Assembly (NCBI GenBank): GCA_015655125.1
Contig: JAATFP010000043.1
Location: forward strand, 62,001-126,000
Reading direction: 5' to 3'
DNA: 64,000 bases
DNA from: Chitinophagales bacterium
GTDB lineage: Bacteria; Bacteroidota; Bacteroidia; Chitinophagales; Chitinophagaceae
This document shows, in pieces, positions 45,872 to 53,955 of this stretch. The translations under genes were made by a program, and so were the position numbers. The notes under the pieces were generated by a model, which saw nothing but the letters and a program-made list of their open reading frames with translations, had not been told where the DNA came from and did no database searches. The first letter of the stretch is position 1, and each line of letters begins with the position of its first letter.

Positions 45872-46774
45872 CTACACTTTTCTTCCTACCGCATGGTAAA
45901 AAGGCGACTGCGGACTTACCACGATATTTTCCAATCCGCTGTTTTCCATCATTGTAATTACCTGCGCCTTGGAAAAACGCTGTTCGAGCGTGGTTCCAAA
46001 CCTGTCGAGCGAATCATTCCGGATGATAAAAAATGTTTTATCTGCGTAATCGCTCAGCGGAACTTTTCTGGCCAGTTTTTTTAGCCCGAGAAAATTAAAC
46101 AACCGGTTCACCAACACAAACGGCATATAAAGCAATACAGCCAATACGTCGCAACTGAATTTTTTCAGCCCTGCGGGCATGCGGCTGACGACGTTGCGCA
46201 ACAAATTGCTGAGCCAGAACAGTGATTTGTAAAAAATATTCTTGTCTTCGAGATTATAATACAGGTAAACGAAAAAGTAGCCGCCCGGTTTTACTTTTTT
46301 AACGCAGTCTTTCATGGCATTCTGCGTATTGGGAATATGATGCAGCACACCGATGCTCATGGCAAAATCAAAGGTTTCGTCGGCAAACGGGATCGTTTCC
46401 GAAGACGCTTTCGTGATGCGGACATTGCCCACATCTTTTAGCAGTTCATCGGCGGCAAAAACCGCATCACTTGGATCCACGGCTTCCATGAATCCGATCC
46501 GCGGGGCGAGGCATTTTGTCCACCTGCCGGTGCCGCAGCCAAGATCGAGCCCGTAGGAATTTTTGTTAATGATATCGTCGTTGAGAATGTCAAAGTACAT
46601 CGCGCCGGCCGATATTATTTCTTCATCGGAGTAATCCTTGAATTTCAACCATTCCTGGCCAAAAGTTTCCACAACATCTATATCGATATTGGAACCTTCG
46701 GTTGAAAAGATACTGATATCCCTGTTTTTTGTTTTTACCACCTTCACCGGCTCCTGGTTGTATGATTGCTTCAT
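45872..46774 (-). CDS. Class I SAM-dependent methyltransferase
   Basis: The 300-residue enzyme has the SAM site YGLDLGCGTGRWTKCLAPRI near residue 95, then EAVDPSDAVFAADELL, ETIPFADETFDFAMSIGVLH and VKPGGYFFVYLYY. It is a UbiE/COQ5-like or glycan-modifying methyltransferase. It is transcribed opposite to its neighbours, from a promoter module whose TATTTTTG ends five bases before the ATG at 46774. The substrate is presumably a sugar of this polymer, inferred from location only. Confidence 0.8.
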   Translation of the reverse strand: MKQSYNQEPVKVVKTKNRDISIFSTEGSNIDIDVVETFGQEWLKFKDYSDEEIISAGAMYFDILNDDIINKNSYGLDLGCGTGRWTKCLAPRIGFMEAVDPSDAVFAADELLKDVGNVRITKASSETIPFADETFDFAMSIGVLHHIPNTQNAMKDCVKKVKPGGYFFVYLYYNLEDKNIFYKSLFWLSNLLRNVVSRMPAGLKKFSCDVLAVLLYMPFVLVNRLFNFLGLKKLARKVPLSDYADKTFFIIRNDSLDRFGTTLEQRFSKAQVITMMENSGLENIVVSPQSPFYHAVGRKV

Positions 46775-46779
46775 CGCGG

Positions 46780-46815
46780 CAAAAATAAAGGTTCAGAGGT
46801 TTAAAAGACTCAAAA
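46780..46815 (-). promoter_or_regulatory. Repeated promoter module of the methyltransferase gene
   Basis: On the minus strand: TTTTGAGTCTTTTAAACC, ten bases, TATTTTTG, five bases, ATG. The internal spacing is the same as at 33169-33204 and 46880-46915. Confidence 0.6.
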
Positions 46816-46879
46816 GTTCAAAAGGTTTTTGATGCGCTTTTGTAAACTATCGCTAAACGCCGCCCTCAACTTTTGAACC

Positions 46880-46915
46880 TTTTGAACTTTTTAAACCTCT
46901 GAATCCTTACTTTTG
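46880..46915 (+). promoter_or_regulatory. Repeated promoter module of the deacetylase gene
   Basis: TTTTGAACTTTTTAAACC (46880-46897), ten bases, TACTTTTG (46908-46915). Together with 46780-46815 it forms a nearly symmetrical divergent promoter. Confidence 0.58.
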
Positions 46916-46938
46916 ACGATAATTTTAGTTTGGAAAAT

Positions 46939-47925
46939 ATGCACCAGGAAACGGGGAAATTTTTGATATCGCTCGATTTTGAATTGATGTGGGGCGTACG
47001 CGATGTAGTGGGGCCGGAAACTTACGGGGCGCATATCAAGGGAGAACATGAGGCTATTCCGCGCATGCTGGAATATTTTACAACATTTGGGATCAAAGGC
47101 ACTTTTGCTACGGTGGGTCTTTTGTTTTTTGAAAACAGGTACCAGATGCTGGCTCACGTGCCAAAAATGAGGCCTTCGTATAATGACCCGAATCTTTCGC
47201 CTTACGGCAAGTACATGCGCGAAGAAGTAGGCGAATCTTACCCGTCGGATCCTTATCATTTTGGACTTCACCTGGTGGAACAGATCAAAAATACACCCGG
47301 CCAGGAGATCGGAACACACACGTTCTCGCATTATTATTGCCTTGAAAAAGGGCAGACCATCAAAGAATTTGCCGCTGATCTTGCCGCTGCCATTGCAATT
47401 GCCCACGAACGTGGGATCAAGATCACCAGCATCATCTTTCCGCGAAACCAGGTAAATGAAAACTACCTGGCGGAATGCGCCAGGGCAGGCATCATCGTTT
47501 ATCGCAGTAATGAACAATCGTGGCTCTACACCGCCCGCATGGGAGAAGATGAAAGCCTGATACGGCGCTGCTTCCGGCTCATCGATGCATATGTCAATAT
47601 TTCGGGTCACCATACTTATTCCGCCCAATATATGTCGTCCGGCGCAATGGTGAATACGCCCAGCAGCCGCTTTCTGCGACCTTATTCTAAAAAACTCAAT
47701 TGGCTGGAACCCCTCCGGTTGCGGCGCATCAAAAAGAGCATGACCTATGCTGCCCGGCACAACCGGATGTATCACCTGTGGTGGCACCCGCACAATTTTG
47801 GCATCAACCAGCAACAGAATTTTGCTTTCCTGGAAAAGATATTACAGCATTATCATTACCTCCACAGGCAATATGGATTTACAAGCATCACCATGTCGGA
47901 ACTCGCCCGCGAACTTACCCGGTGA
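46939..47925 (+). CDS. Polysaccharide deacetylase (NodB-like)
   Basis: The product, about 328 residues, starts at the ATG at 46939, or at a TTG at 46930. The metal region is FLISLDFELMWG, and the zinc ligands are in GTHTFSHYYC (H-x3-H). Other parts are GIKGTFATVGLLFFE and IIFPRNQVNENYL. The family removes N- or O-acyl groups from glycans. This subgroup has the SLDFEL variant of the catalytic TFDD loop, so acetyl-sugar deacetylation is expected but the exact site is not. It is divergent from the methyltransferase gene. Confidence 0.82.
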   Translation: MHQETGKFLISLDFELMWGVRDVVGPETYGAHIKGEHEAIPRMLEYFTTFGIKGTFATVGLLFFENRYQMLAHVPKMRPSYNDPNLSPYGKYMREEVGESYPSDPYHFGLHLVEQIKNTPGQEIGTHTFSHYYCLEKGQTIKEFAADLAAAIAIAHERGIKITSIIFPRNQVNENYLAECARAGIIVYRSNEQSWLYTARMGEDESLIRRCFRLIDAYVNISGHHTYSAQYMSSGAMVNTPSSRFLRPYSKKLNWLEPLRLRRIKKSMTYAARHNRMYHLWWHPHNFGINQQQNFAFLEKILQHYHYLHRQYGFTSITMSELARELTR

Positions 47926-47969
47926 CCATTCATCATATGCGTTAATATTATAACTTAGCGCAGCTAAAG

Positions 47970-47986
47970 ACCGGCCATTGGCCGGT
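47970..47986 (+). terminator. Short hairpin after the deacetylase gene
   Basis: ACCGGCC and GGCCGGT pair perfectly around a 3-base loop. The following T run is short (ATTGATTT), so terminator activity is only probable. It lies 45 bases after the deacetylase stop. Confidence 0.5.
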
Positions 47987-48023
47987 ATTGATTTAAAAAA
48001 TAAAAAACGGGAGCAAGTAAGGA

Positions 48024-49091
48024 ATGGAAAATAAAGGCAGTGGATATTCGATCGTAAAAGGTATTGCAGACGATGCAGAACTTAATAAATACCGGCTGGT
48101 TTTTGAAAACAACGGAAGTCCGCGCGATATCACAAATCTTCAATGGCTGCACCAGCAAAATCTCACGGGCCGTCACACGATCTACTATGCAATGAGCGGC
48201 GATGATGTTGCCGCCATTTATACTGCGATGCCGTCGGTTTTCAACTTTAACGGTAAAAAAGGCGAAGGACTTCAATCCATCGACACCATGACCGACGAGG
48301 CGCACCGGGGTAAGGGATTGTTTCCCAAACTTGCTGTGAAACTTTACGAAGACGCAGAAAAAGATAATTATGAGTTGGTGTACGGTTTTCCGAATGAAAA
48401 TTCTGCGCCCGGATTTTTTAAAAAACTCCAATGGATATCTTTTGGCGAAGCGCCGTTTTTGCTGAAGCCGCTTACCATCAGCTATTTTATAAAAAAACTG
48501 CTTAAAAAGGGTAATGATCAGGTATTGCCGGAAAACCATGCTTACATTTTACCCGAAAGCAGGTCGTACGGGAATGGTGTAGTAAAACCGCTGACGGTTT
48601 TTGGCGCTGATTACGATGTTATCTGGAACAAACTGGCCGAAAACATCGGCGTTTCGGTTGACCGTTCTGCGGCTTATATGAACTGGCGCTATGTAAACAA
48701 GCCCGGTGAAATTTATTCAAAATGTGGTTATTATATTGATGGGAAGCTGGAGGGGGTGATCGTGTTTACCATTAAAAACAAGCACGGCGGCCGTATTGGC
48801 TACACGATGGAACTGATATTCGACCCGAAAAATGAAGCTACGGGCCGCCACCTGTTACATTTTGCTAAAAAAGTATTTAAAAAGGAAAAAACCGACACAG
48901 TGCTGGCCTGGTGCTTTGCGCATTCCTTTAACTACAAAAGTTACCGGCGTGCGGGCTACCTCAACCTGCCAATCAAATTCCGGCCACAGCATTTATTTTT
49001 AGGTGTACGGGCATTGAACGGTCGTCATAAAGCGGCCATTGAAAATATACAAAACTGGTATATCAGCTACTCGGATTCCGATACTGTTTAA
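48024..49091 (+). CDS. GNAT-family acyltransferase
   Basis: The 355-residue protein has a GNAT core. The acetyl-CoA loop lies in THRGKGLFPKLAVKLYEDAE-like sequence (AHRGKGLFPKL), with YGFPNENSAPGFFKKLQWIS after it. A C-terminal half (residues about 210-350) may be a second GNAT-like lobe, with NWRYVNKPGEIYSK as conserved stretch. Such proteins acylate amino sugars or act in FemAB-like reactions. The location in the glycan locus suggests a sugar substituent. Confidence 0.7.
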   Translation: MENKGSGYSIVKGIADDAELNKYRLVFENNGSPRDITNLQWLHQQNLTGRHTIYYAMSGDDVAAIYTAMPSVFNFNGKKGEGLQSIDTMTDEAHRGKGLFPKLAVKLYEDAEKDNYELVYGFPNENSAPGFFKKLQWISFGEAPFLLKPLTISYFIKKLLKKGNDQVLPENHAYILPESRSYGNGVVKPLTVFGADYDVIWNKLAENIGVSVDRSAAYMNWRYVNKPGEIYSKCGYYIDGKLEGVIVFTIKNKHGGRIGYTMELIFDPKNEATGRHLLHFAKKVFKKEKTDTVLAWCFAHSFNYKSYRRAGYLNLPIKFRPQHLFLGVRALNGRHKAAIENIQNWYISYSDSDTV

Positions 49092-49117
49092 ATGAATGCA
49101 GGGCAATTTTCTTTTTG

Positions 49118-49125
49118 TACTTTTG
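49118..49125 (+). promoter_or_regulatory. Putative -7 element TACTTTTG before rmlB
   Basis: TACTTTTG matches TAnnTTTG and lies 21 bases before the rmlB ATG. Confidence 0.42.
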
Positions 49126-49146
49126 CCCACCTTATTATTTTTATCT

Positions 49147-50193
49147 ATGCAAACAATTCTCATCACCGGCGGCGCCGGATTTATCGGTTCGCATCTTACG
49201 CGGCTTTTTGTAACGAAATACCCGGATTATAAGATCGTGAACCTTGACGCACTCACTTATGCGGGCAATCTCGAAAATCTGAAAGACATTGAATCGGCTC
49301 CGAATTATACTTTTATAAAAGGCGACATCACCGATATGCAGCTGGTTCAACAGCTATTTGCCGAACACAAGTTTACAGGTGTGCTGCATTGCGCGGCAGA
49401 AAGTCATGTTGACAGATCTATTACTGATCCGCTTGCATTTGTGAGAACAAATGTGATGGGTACCGCCACATTATTGCAGGTGGCGAAAGAAAGCTGGAAA
49501 GACAATTTTGACAATAAGGTATTTTACCATATTTCCACCGACGAAGTATACGGATCCCTGGGCGAAACCGGTTTCTTTTATGAAGACACCGCCTACGATC
49601 CACGCAGTCCTTATTCTGCTTCCAAAGCGTCGTCGGATCATTTCGTGCGTGCATTTTATCATACCTATCACCTTCCGGTGAAAATATCCAATTGCAGCAA
49701 TAATTACGGGCCGTTTCATTTTCCGGAGAAACTCATTCCGCTCAGTATCAATAATATTATCAACAATAAGCCGCTGCCTATCTATGGAAAAGGTGAAAAT
49801 ATACGCGACTGGCTGTTTGTGGAAGACCACGCCCGGGCGATCGACCTGATCTATCATAAAGGAGAGATCGGCGAAACTTACAATATCGGCGGCCACAACG
49901 AATGGACGAACATCGATCTCATCCGCGAGCTTTGTAAACAATTGGATCTCAAATTAGGCAAACCTGCAGGTACGTCTGAGCAACTGATCACCTATGTAAA
50001 GGACCGTGCGGGCCACGACCTCAGGTACGCCATCGATGCTACCAAATTGAAAGACGAGCTGGGCTGGACGCCTTCACTGCAATTTGAAGAAGGATTGTCA
50101 AGAACCATCGATTGGTATATTAATAATAAAGAATGGCTGGAAGAAGTGGTGACGGGGAATTATAAGGAGTATTATGCAAAGCAATATGAATGA
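49147..50193 (+). CDS. rmlB: dTDP-glucose 4,6-dehydratase
   Basis: The 348-residue enzyme converts dTDP-glucose to dTDP-4-keto-6-deoxyglucose. ILITGGAGFIGSHLTRLFVT forms the NAD loop, CAAESHVDRSITDPLAFVRT is conserved, and HISTDEVYGSLGETG has the catalytic Asp-Glu. SPYSASKASSDHFVRAF holds the Tyr-Lys and NCSNNYGPFHFPEKLIPLSI is diagnostic. I start at 49147, where the conserved strand begins. It pairs with rmlA beyond a pseudogene. No rmlC or rmlD is visible in the window, so the product is probably routed to the FdtA/FdtB branch rather than to rhamnose. Confidence 0.95.
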   Translation: MQTILITGGAGFIGSHLTRLFVTKYPDYKIVNLDALTYAGNLENLKDIESAPNYTFIKGDITDMQLVQQLFAEHKFTGVLHCAAESHVDRSITDPLAFVRTNVMGTATLLQVAKESWKDNFDNKVFYHISTDEVYGSLGETGFFYEDTAYDPRSPYSASKASSDHFVRAFYHTYHLPVKISNCSNNYGPFHFPEKLIPLSINNIINNKPLPIYGKGENIRDWLFVEDHARAIDLIYHKGEIGETYNIGGHNEWTNIDLIRELCKQLDLKLGKPAGTSEQLITYVKDRAGHDLRYAIDATKLKDELGWTPSLQFEEGLSRTIDWYINNKEWLEEVVTGNYKEYYAKQYE

Positions 50194-50358
50194 GTGCCTG
50201 TTTGGAAGTGTAGTGTTTAGAGGTTAGCGGCAGCAGAATTGTTTTATGCTTACAGTTTTAGAATCCATGTAGTTTTTAGTTAAGCAATATTTAGCAGAAG
50301 TAAATAAAAGTAAGTTTGCTTTGTTTGAAAATGAATCAGATTGTTCGTTATTTGATAA

Positions 50359-50761
50359 ATGAAAACGTACTCATTTGAAGAATTGAGCTGTTGGCAAAAT
50401 GAAAGAAAACTGACGGGATGGATCTGTTTAATTACGCAGGATTTCCCTACGGTAGAAAGATTCGGAGTTATTGCTCAGATGCGGCGTGCCGCAATAATCT
50501 ATTGCTTCAAACATTGCAGAAGGTACATTTTGTAAAACTGCCAAAGATCAGGCTCATTTTAGTACAGTAGCTTACAGCAGTACCATTGAATTATTGAACG
50601 ACTTAATTATATCAAACGATTTAAATTTTTTATCCGGAGAGAAATATGAACAGGGAAGATGCATGATAGAAGTGCAAACCAAATTAATTTCAGGTTTGAA
50701 GCGTTCCCAGGAAAAACGCGTTCTGAAAGTACTTGGGAGATCCCTAACCACTAATCTCTAA
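50359..50761 (+). pseudogene. Four-helix-bundle protein gene with one frameshift
   Basis: The 579-base gap between rmlB and rmlA is not empty. ATG at 50359 reads MKTYSFEELSCWQNERKL then ITQDFPTVERFGVIAQMRRA, ending AAII. A +1 base near 50497-50500 shifts frame, after which IASNIAEGTFCKTAKDQAHF, ELLNDLIISNDLNFLSGEKY and KLISGLKRSQ continue to a TAA at 50759-50761. Together they match the four-helix-bundle family (23S rRNA intervening-sequence protein-like), about 120-130 residues. These genes recur inside Bacteroidetes glycan loci and between rml genes; their role is unknown. The single extra base may be a real inactivation or an error. Confidence 0.75.
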
Positions 50762-50772
50762 ACACTAAACTA

Positions 50773-51630
50773 ATGAAAGGAATTATCCTCGCCGGCGGCT
50801 CCGGCACCAGGCTTTATCCGATCACAATGGGCATCAGCAAGCAACTTATGCCTATATATGATAAGCCGATGATTTATTATCCGCTAAGCACGCTGATGTT
50901 GGCGGGCATAAAAGATATTCTGATTATTACCACGCCGGAGGATCAGTCGCAGTTCATGCGCCTTTTGGGCGACGGCAGCAAATGGGGCTGCAGGATCGAA
51001 TATGCAAAACAGGAAGTTCCAAACGGACTGGCACAGGCATTTGTGATTGGAGAGGATTTTATCGGAAATGATTCTGTGGCGCTGGTGTTGGGCGATAATA
51101 TTTTTTACGGCAGCGGGTTCAGTAAATTGCTGCAGTTGTCTGCCGATCCTGATGGCGCGGTCATCTTTGCCTACCCGGTGAGCGATCCCGAAAGATATGG
51201 CGTGGTGGAATTTGATCATAATTTGAAAGCACTCAGCCTTGAAGAAAAGCCGGCAGCGCCGAAAAGTAATTATGCGGTACCCGGACTTTATTTTTACGAT
51301 AATTCTGTGGTACAAATTGCAAAAGAGCTCAAGCCAAGTCCCCGCGGCGAGTACGAAATCACCGATGTAAATAAAATCTATCTTCAAAATAAAAAGTTGC
51401 AGGTTGGCGTTCTTGATCGGGGATTTGCGTGGCTCGACACCGGAACTTTTGATTCGTTGAGCGATGCCACTGAATATGTGCGTGTAATAGAAAAAAGGCA
51501 GGGATTGAAAATCGGCTGCCCCGAGGAGATCGCCTGGCGCATGGGTTATATCAGCAAGGAGCAATTGATGAAGCTGGCAGAGGAATTGAAAAAAAGCGGC
51601 TACGGCGAATATCTCAAGCAAATTACCTGA
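50773..51630 (+). CDS. rmlA: Glucose-1-phosphate thymidylyltransferase
   Basis: The 285-residue enzyme joins glucose-1-phosphate and dTTP to give dTDP-glucose. [20 protein letters not shown] is the nucleotide loop, [20 protein letters not shown] follows, and VLGDNIFYG provides the metal-binding Asp. [20 protein letters not shown] and [14 protein letters not shown] are family-diagnostic. It begins 11 bases after the four-helix-bundle remnant. With rmlB it feeds the dTDP-sugar branch. Confidence 0.95.
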   Translation: MKGIILAGGSGTRLYPITMGISKQLMPIYDKPMIYYPLSTLMLAGIKDILIITTPEDQSQFMRLLGDGSKWGCRIEYAKQEVPNGLAQAFVIGEDFIGNDSVALVLGDNIFYGSGFSKLLQLSADPDGAVIFAYPVSDPERYGVVEFDHNLKALSLEEKPAAPKSNYAVPGLYFYDNSVVQIAKELKPSPRGEYEITDVNKIYLQNKKLQVGVLDRGFAWLDTGTFDSLSDATEYVRVIEKRQGLKIGCPEEIAWRMGYISKEQLMKLAEELKKSGYGEYLKQIT

Positions 51631-51658
51631 TGATGCCTGCAATTAAAGCAATTATGCC

Positions 51659-52945
51659 GTGAATCTTGTAAAAACAAGTTTTTATACCGCAATCTCTACC
51701 GCGATCAATTTCATCGCCGGATTTATTGTTATAAAAGTTGTCGCCGTTAAAATTGGCCCGGTCGGCATTGCGTACGTTGGGCAATTTCAGAGTACGACCT
51801 CTATATTATCCATGCTTGCAACTGCAGCCATCACTACCGGTGTAGTTAAATATCTTGCGCAGCATAAGGAAGACCCGGAAAAAAGTCTACAGATCATCAA
51901 CACTGCTTTCATTATCATTTTTTTTAGTTCACTAATCGTATCTGTGGCGGTCATGGCTACGAGTGGAATATTATCGGCGGCTGTTTTCAAAACAAAAGAT
52001 CTTTGGAAAGTATATTTCCTGTCCGGATTATTTATTATGATGCTTTCGATGAATGCATTGTTTACAGCCATCCTGAACGGATTGAAGGAAATTCGCAAAC
52101 TGACCATAGTGAACATCTGCACATCACTTATTGGGGTGGGCATCACAGTATTATCGGCGTATACGTTCGGATTGGAAGGCGTGTTACTATCTGCTACTGC
52201 AGCGGGTATCATCATTTTTTTCATCAACCTGTTTCTTATCCGGAGGTCCGGCATAATGTGGAAGCCCGATTTCAAAACGTGGGACAAAAAGATGGGAAAG
52301 ATGCTGCTGGCATTTTCACTGATGACGATTGTAAGCGGGTTTTTAACACCGGCGAGCCAGATATTGGTACGCGATCATATAATTGAAAGATTCTCTGCTA
52401 CCGATGCAGGGTACTGGCAGGCGGTTACCAAAATATCAGATTACTACCTTGCCTTCATCACTACTGTGCTGAGTGTTTATTATATGCCGCGTTTATCGGA
52501 GATCTCCGGCAACGGTGAGTTACGCGCAGAAATCGCCAAAGCCTACAAGATCGTTTTGCCCGTGGTGGGCGCTATTGCTCTTTTGATATGGATATTGAAA
52601 AGTGTAGTAATCTATTTGCTGTTTACCCCGCAATTTTCGCCGATGAAGCCACTGTTTGCATGGCAGCTTCTCGGTGATTTTTTTAAGATAGGAAGCTGGC
52701 TGATGGCTTACCTGATGGTAGCAAAAGCAATGGTGAGGTTGTATATCATTACAGAGATTGCATTCGCAATCTCATACGTGTCGCTATCCTACATCTTTAT
52801 GAACAGCTTCGGGGTGATCGGCGCCACTTATTCGTTTTGTGTCAATTATGTTTTATATTGGATAGTGATCTGGCTGTTGTTGCGAAAAAAGATCTCAGGT
52901 CACGTAAATTATTCAACTCTCAATAGCAATGATAAAAACAGCTAA
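51659..52945 (+). CDS. wzx: Wzx-type O-antigen flippase (second copy)
   Basis: The 428-residue protein starts at a GTG and has about twelve helices: TSFYTAISTAINFIAGFIVI, QFQSTTSILSMLATAAITTG and VKYLAQHKEDPEKSLQIINT. It has the same layout as the flippase at 40037, with shared features such as LVGDLIK/LLGDFFK near the end. A second flippase suggests a second repeat unit or a duplicated module. It overlaps the next GT2 gene by 17 bases. Confidence 0.83.
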   Translation: MNLVKTSFYTAISTAINFIAGFIVIKVVAVKIGPVGIAYVGQFQSTTSILSMLATAAITTGVVKYLAQHKEDPEKSLQIINTAFIIIFFSSLIVSVAVMATSGILSAAVFKTKDLWKVYFLSGLFIMMLSMNALFTAILNGLKEIRKLTIVNICTSLIGVGITVLSAYTFGLEGVLLSATAAGIIIFFINLFLIRRSGIMWKPDFKTWDKKMGKMLLAFSLMTIVSGFLTPASQILVRDHIIERFSATDAGYWQAVTKISDYYLAFITTVLSVYYMPRLSEISGNGELRAEIAKAYKIVLPVVGAIALLIWILKSVVIYLLFTPQFSPMKPLFAWQLLGDFFKIGSWLMAYLMVAKAMVRLYIITEIAFAISYVSLSYIFMNSFGVIGATYSFCVNYVLYWIVIWLLLRKKISGHVNYSTLNSNDKNS

Positions 52946-53822
52946 TGGTCCTCTTATAAGTGTGATATGTATCAGCTACAATCAAAAGCAGTATATAGAG
53001 CGTTGTTTGTTGTCTGTGATCAGTCAGACCTACAAAAATTTCGAGATCATTTACCTGGATAATAATTCTCACGATGGATCCTTCGAAGAGGCGAATCGTG
53101 TGCTGGAGTCATCTGGTGTAACATTCTACACCATTCATTCAAAGGAAAACCTTGGCGTGGCGCGAGGCTTAAACGCTGCCATCAATACTTTTGCAAAAGG
53201 AAAATACATTGCCACATTGGCCTGCGATGATTTTTGGGATATGTATAACCTTGAAGAAAAAACGGGCCACTTTGAAAAAAATCCAGATGACGGAATGTTG
53301 TATGCGAATGGCTACTATTACAATAACGATACGAAAGAAATTACGTTATATTATAAGCAACCTTCTGTTTCCGGAAAAATATTGCGTGAGCTGCTGGCGG
53401 CGCCGCCGATCAACCCGGTGGGAATATTTTACCGGCATGATGTATTGAAGGAACTGAATTATTTCGATCCGGAAGCAAAAGTGGAGGACCGCGACCTGTG
53501 GTACCGCATCGCACGGAATTATTCCATCGGCTATTTGCATACACCGCTTACCTTTTATCGTATTCATGGCTCCAATGTCAGCTTCAATGTGGAATATATG
53601 CGCGACGGCAATGAATATTTTTTCCGTAAATATGAAAATGAATTCCCGGTAGAAATAAGGCAGGCACGTCAAAAGCAGGAAGTTTTTTTTGCATACGTCG
53701 CCTCTAAAAACGATCCGTCATTTAAGTCCTTTTTTAAAATATTAAAGAATTATCAATTTAACTGGCCCTATACTAAGGAAGTGATCCGCTCATTTCTCAA
53801 AAGTTTAAGGTTTAAGATGTAA
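52929..53822 (+). CDS. GT2 glycosyltransferase
   Basis: The 297-residue enzyme opens LISVICISYNQKQYIERCLL, has YLDNNSHDGSFEE and the metal site TLACDDFWDMYNLEEK. VEDRDLWYRIARNYSIGYLH and YRIHGSNVSFN follow. The family is inverting GT-A; the sugar is unknown. It overlaps the second flippase gene by 17 bases, so it is expected to act on the repeat unit that flippase moves. Confidence 0.85.
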   Translation: MIKTANGPLISVICISYNQKQYIERCLLSVISQTYKNFEIIYLDNNSHDGSFEEANRVLESSGVTFYTIHSKENLGVARGLNAAINTFAKGKYIATLACDDFWDMYNLEEKTGHFEKNPDDGMLYANGYYYNNDTKEITLYYKQPSVSGKILRELLAAPPINPVGIFYRHDVLKELNYFDPEAKVEDRDLWYRIARNYSIGYLHTPLTFYRIHGSNVSFNVEYMRDGNEYFFRKYENEFPVEIRQARQKQEVFFAYVASKNDPSFKSFFKILKNYQFNWPYTKEVIRSFLKSLRFKM

Positions 53823-53955
53823 GGGATTAGGTTTCTTCGCGGGGTAAAAGTTGAAATATCATTCACCTGCAACTTTGGTGGTACCTGGGAAACGTTATAT
53901 CTAAAACCTGTTAGCTAAACCCTTTTTCGTTATTTTCGCAACTAAATATCAATTC

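Noticed and set aside
46891..47814. 307-residue minus-strand open frame
   Set aside because: It is antisense to the polysaccharide deacetylase, which has all of its zinc-site motifs on the other strand.
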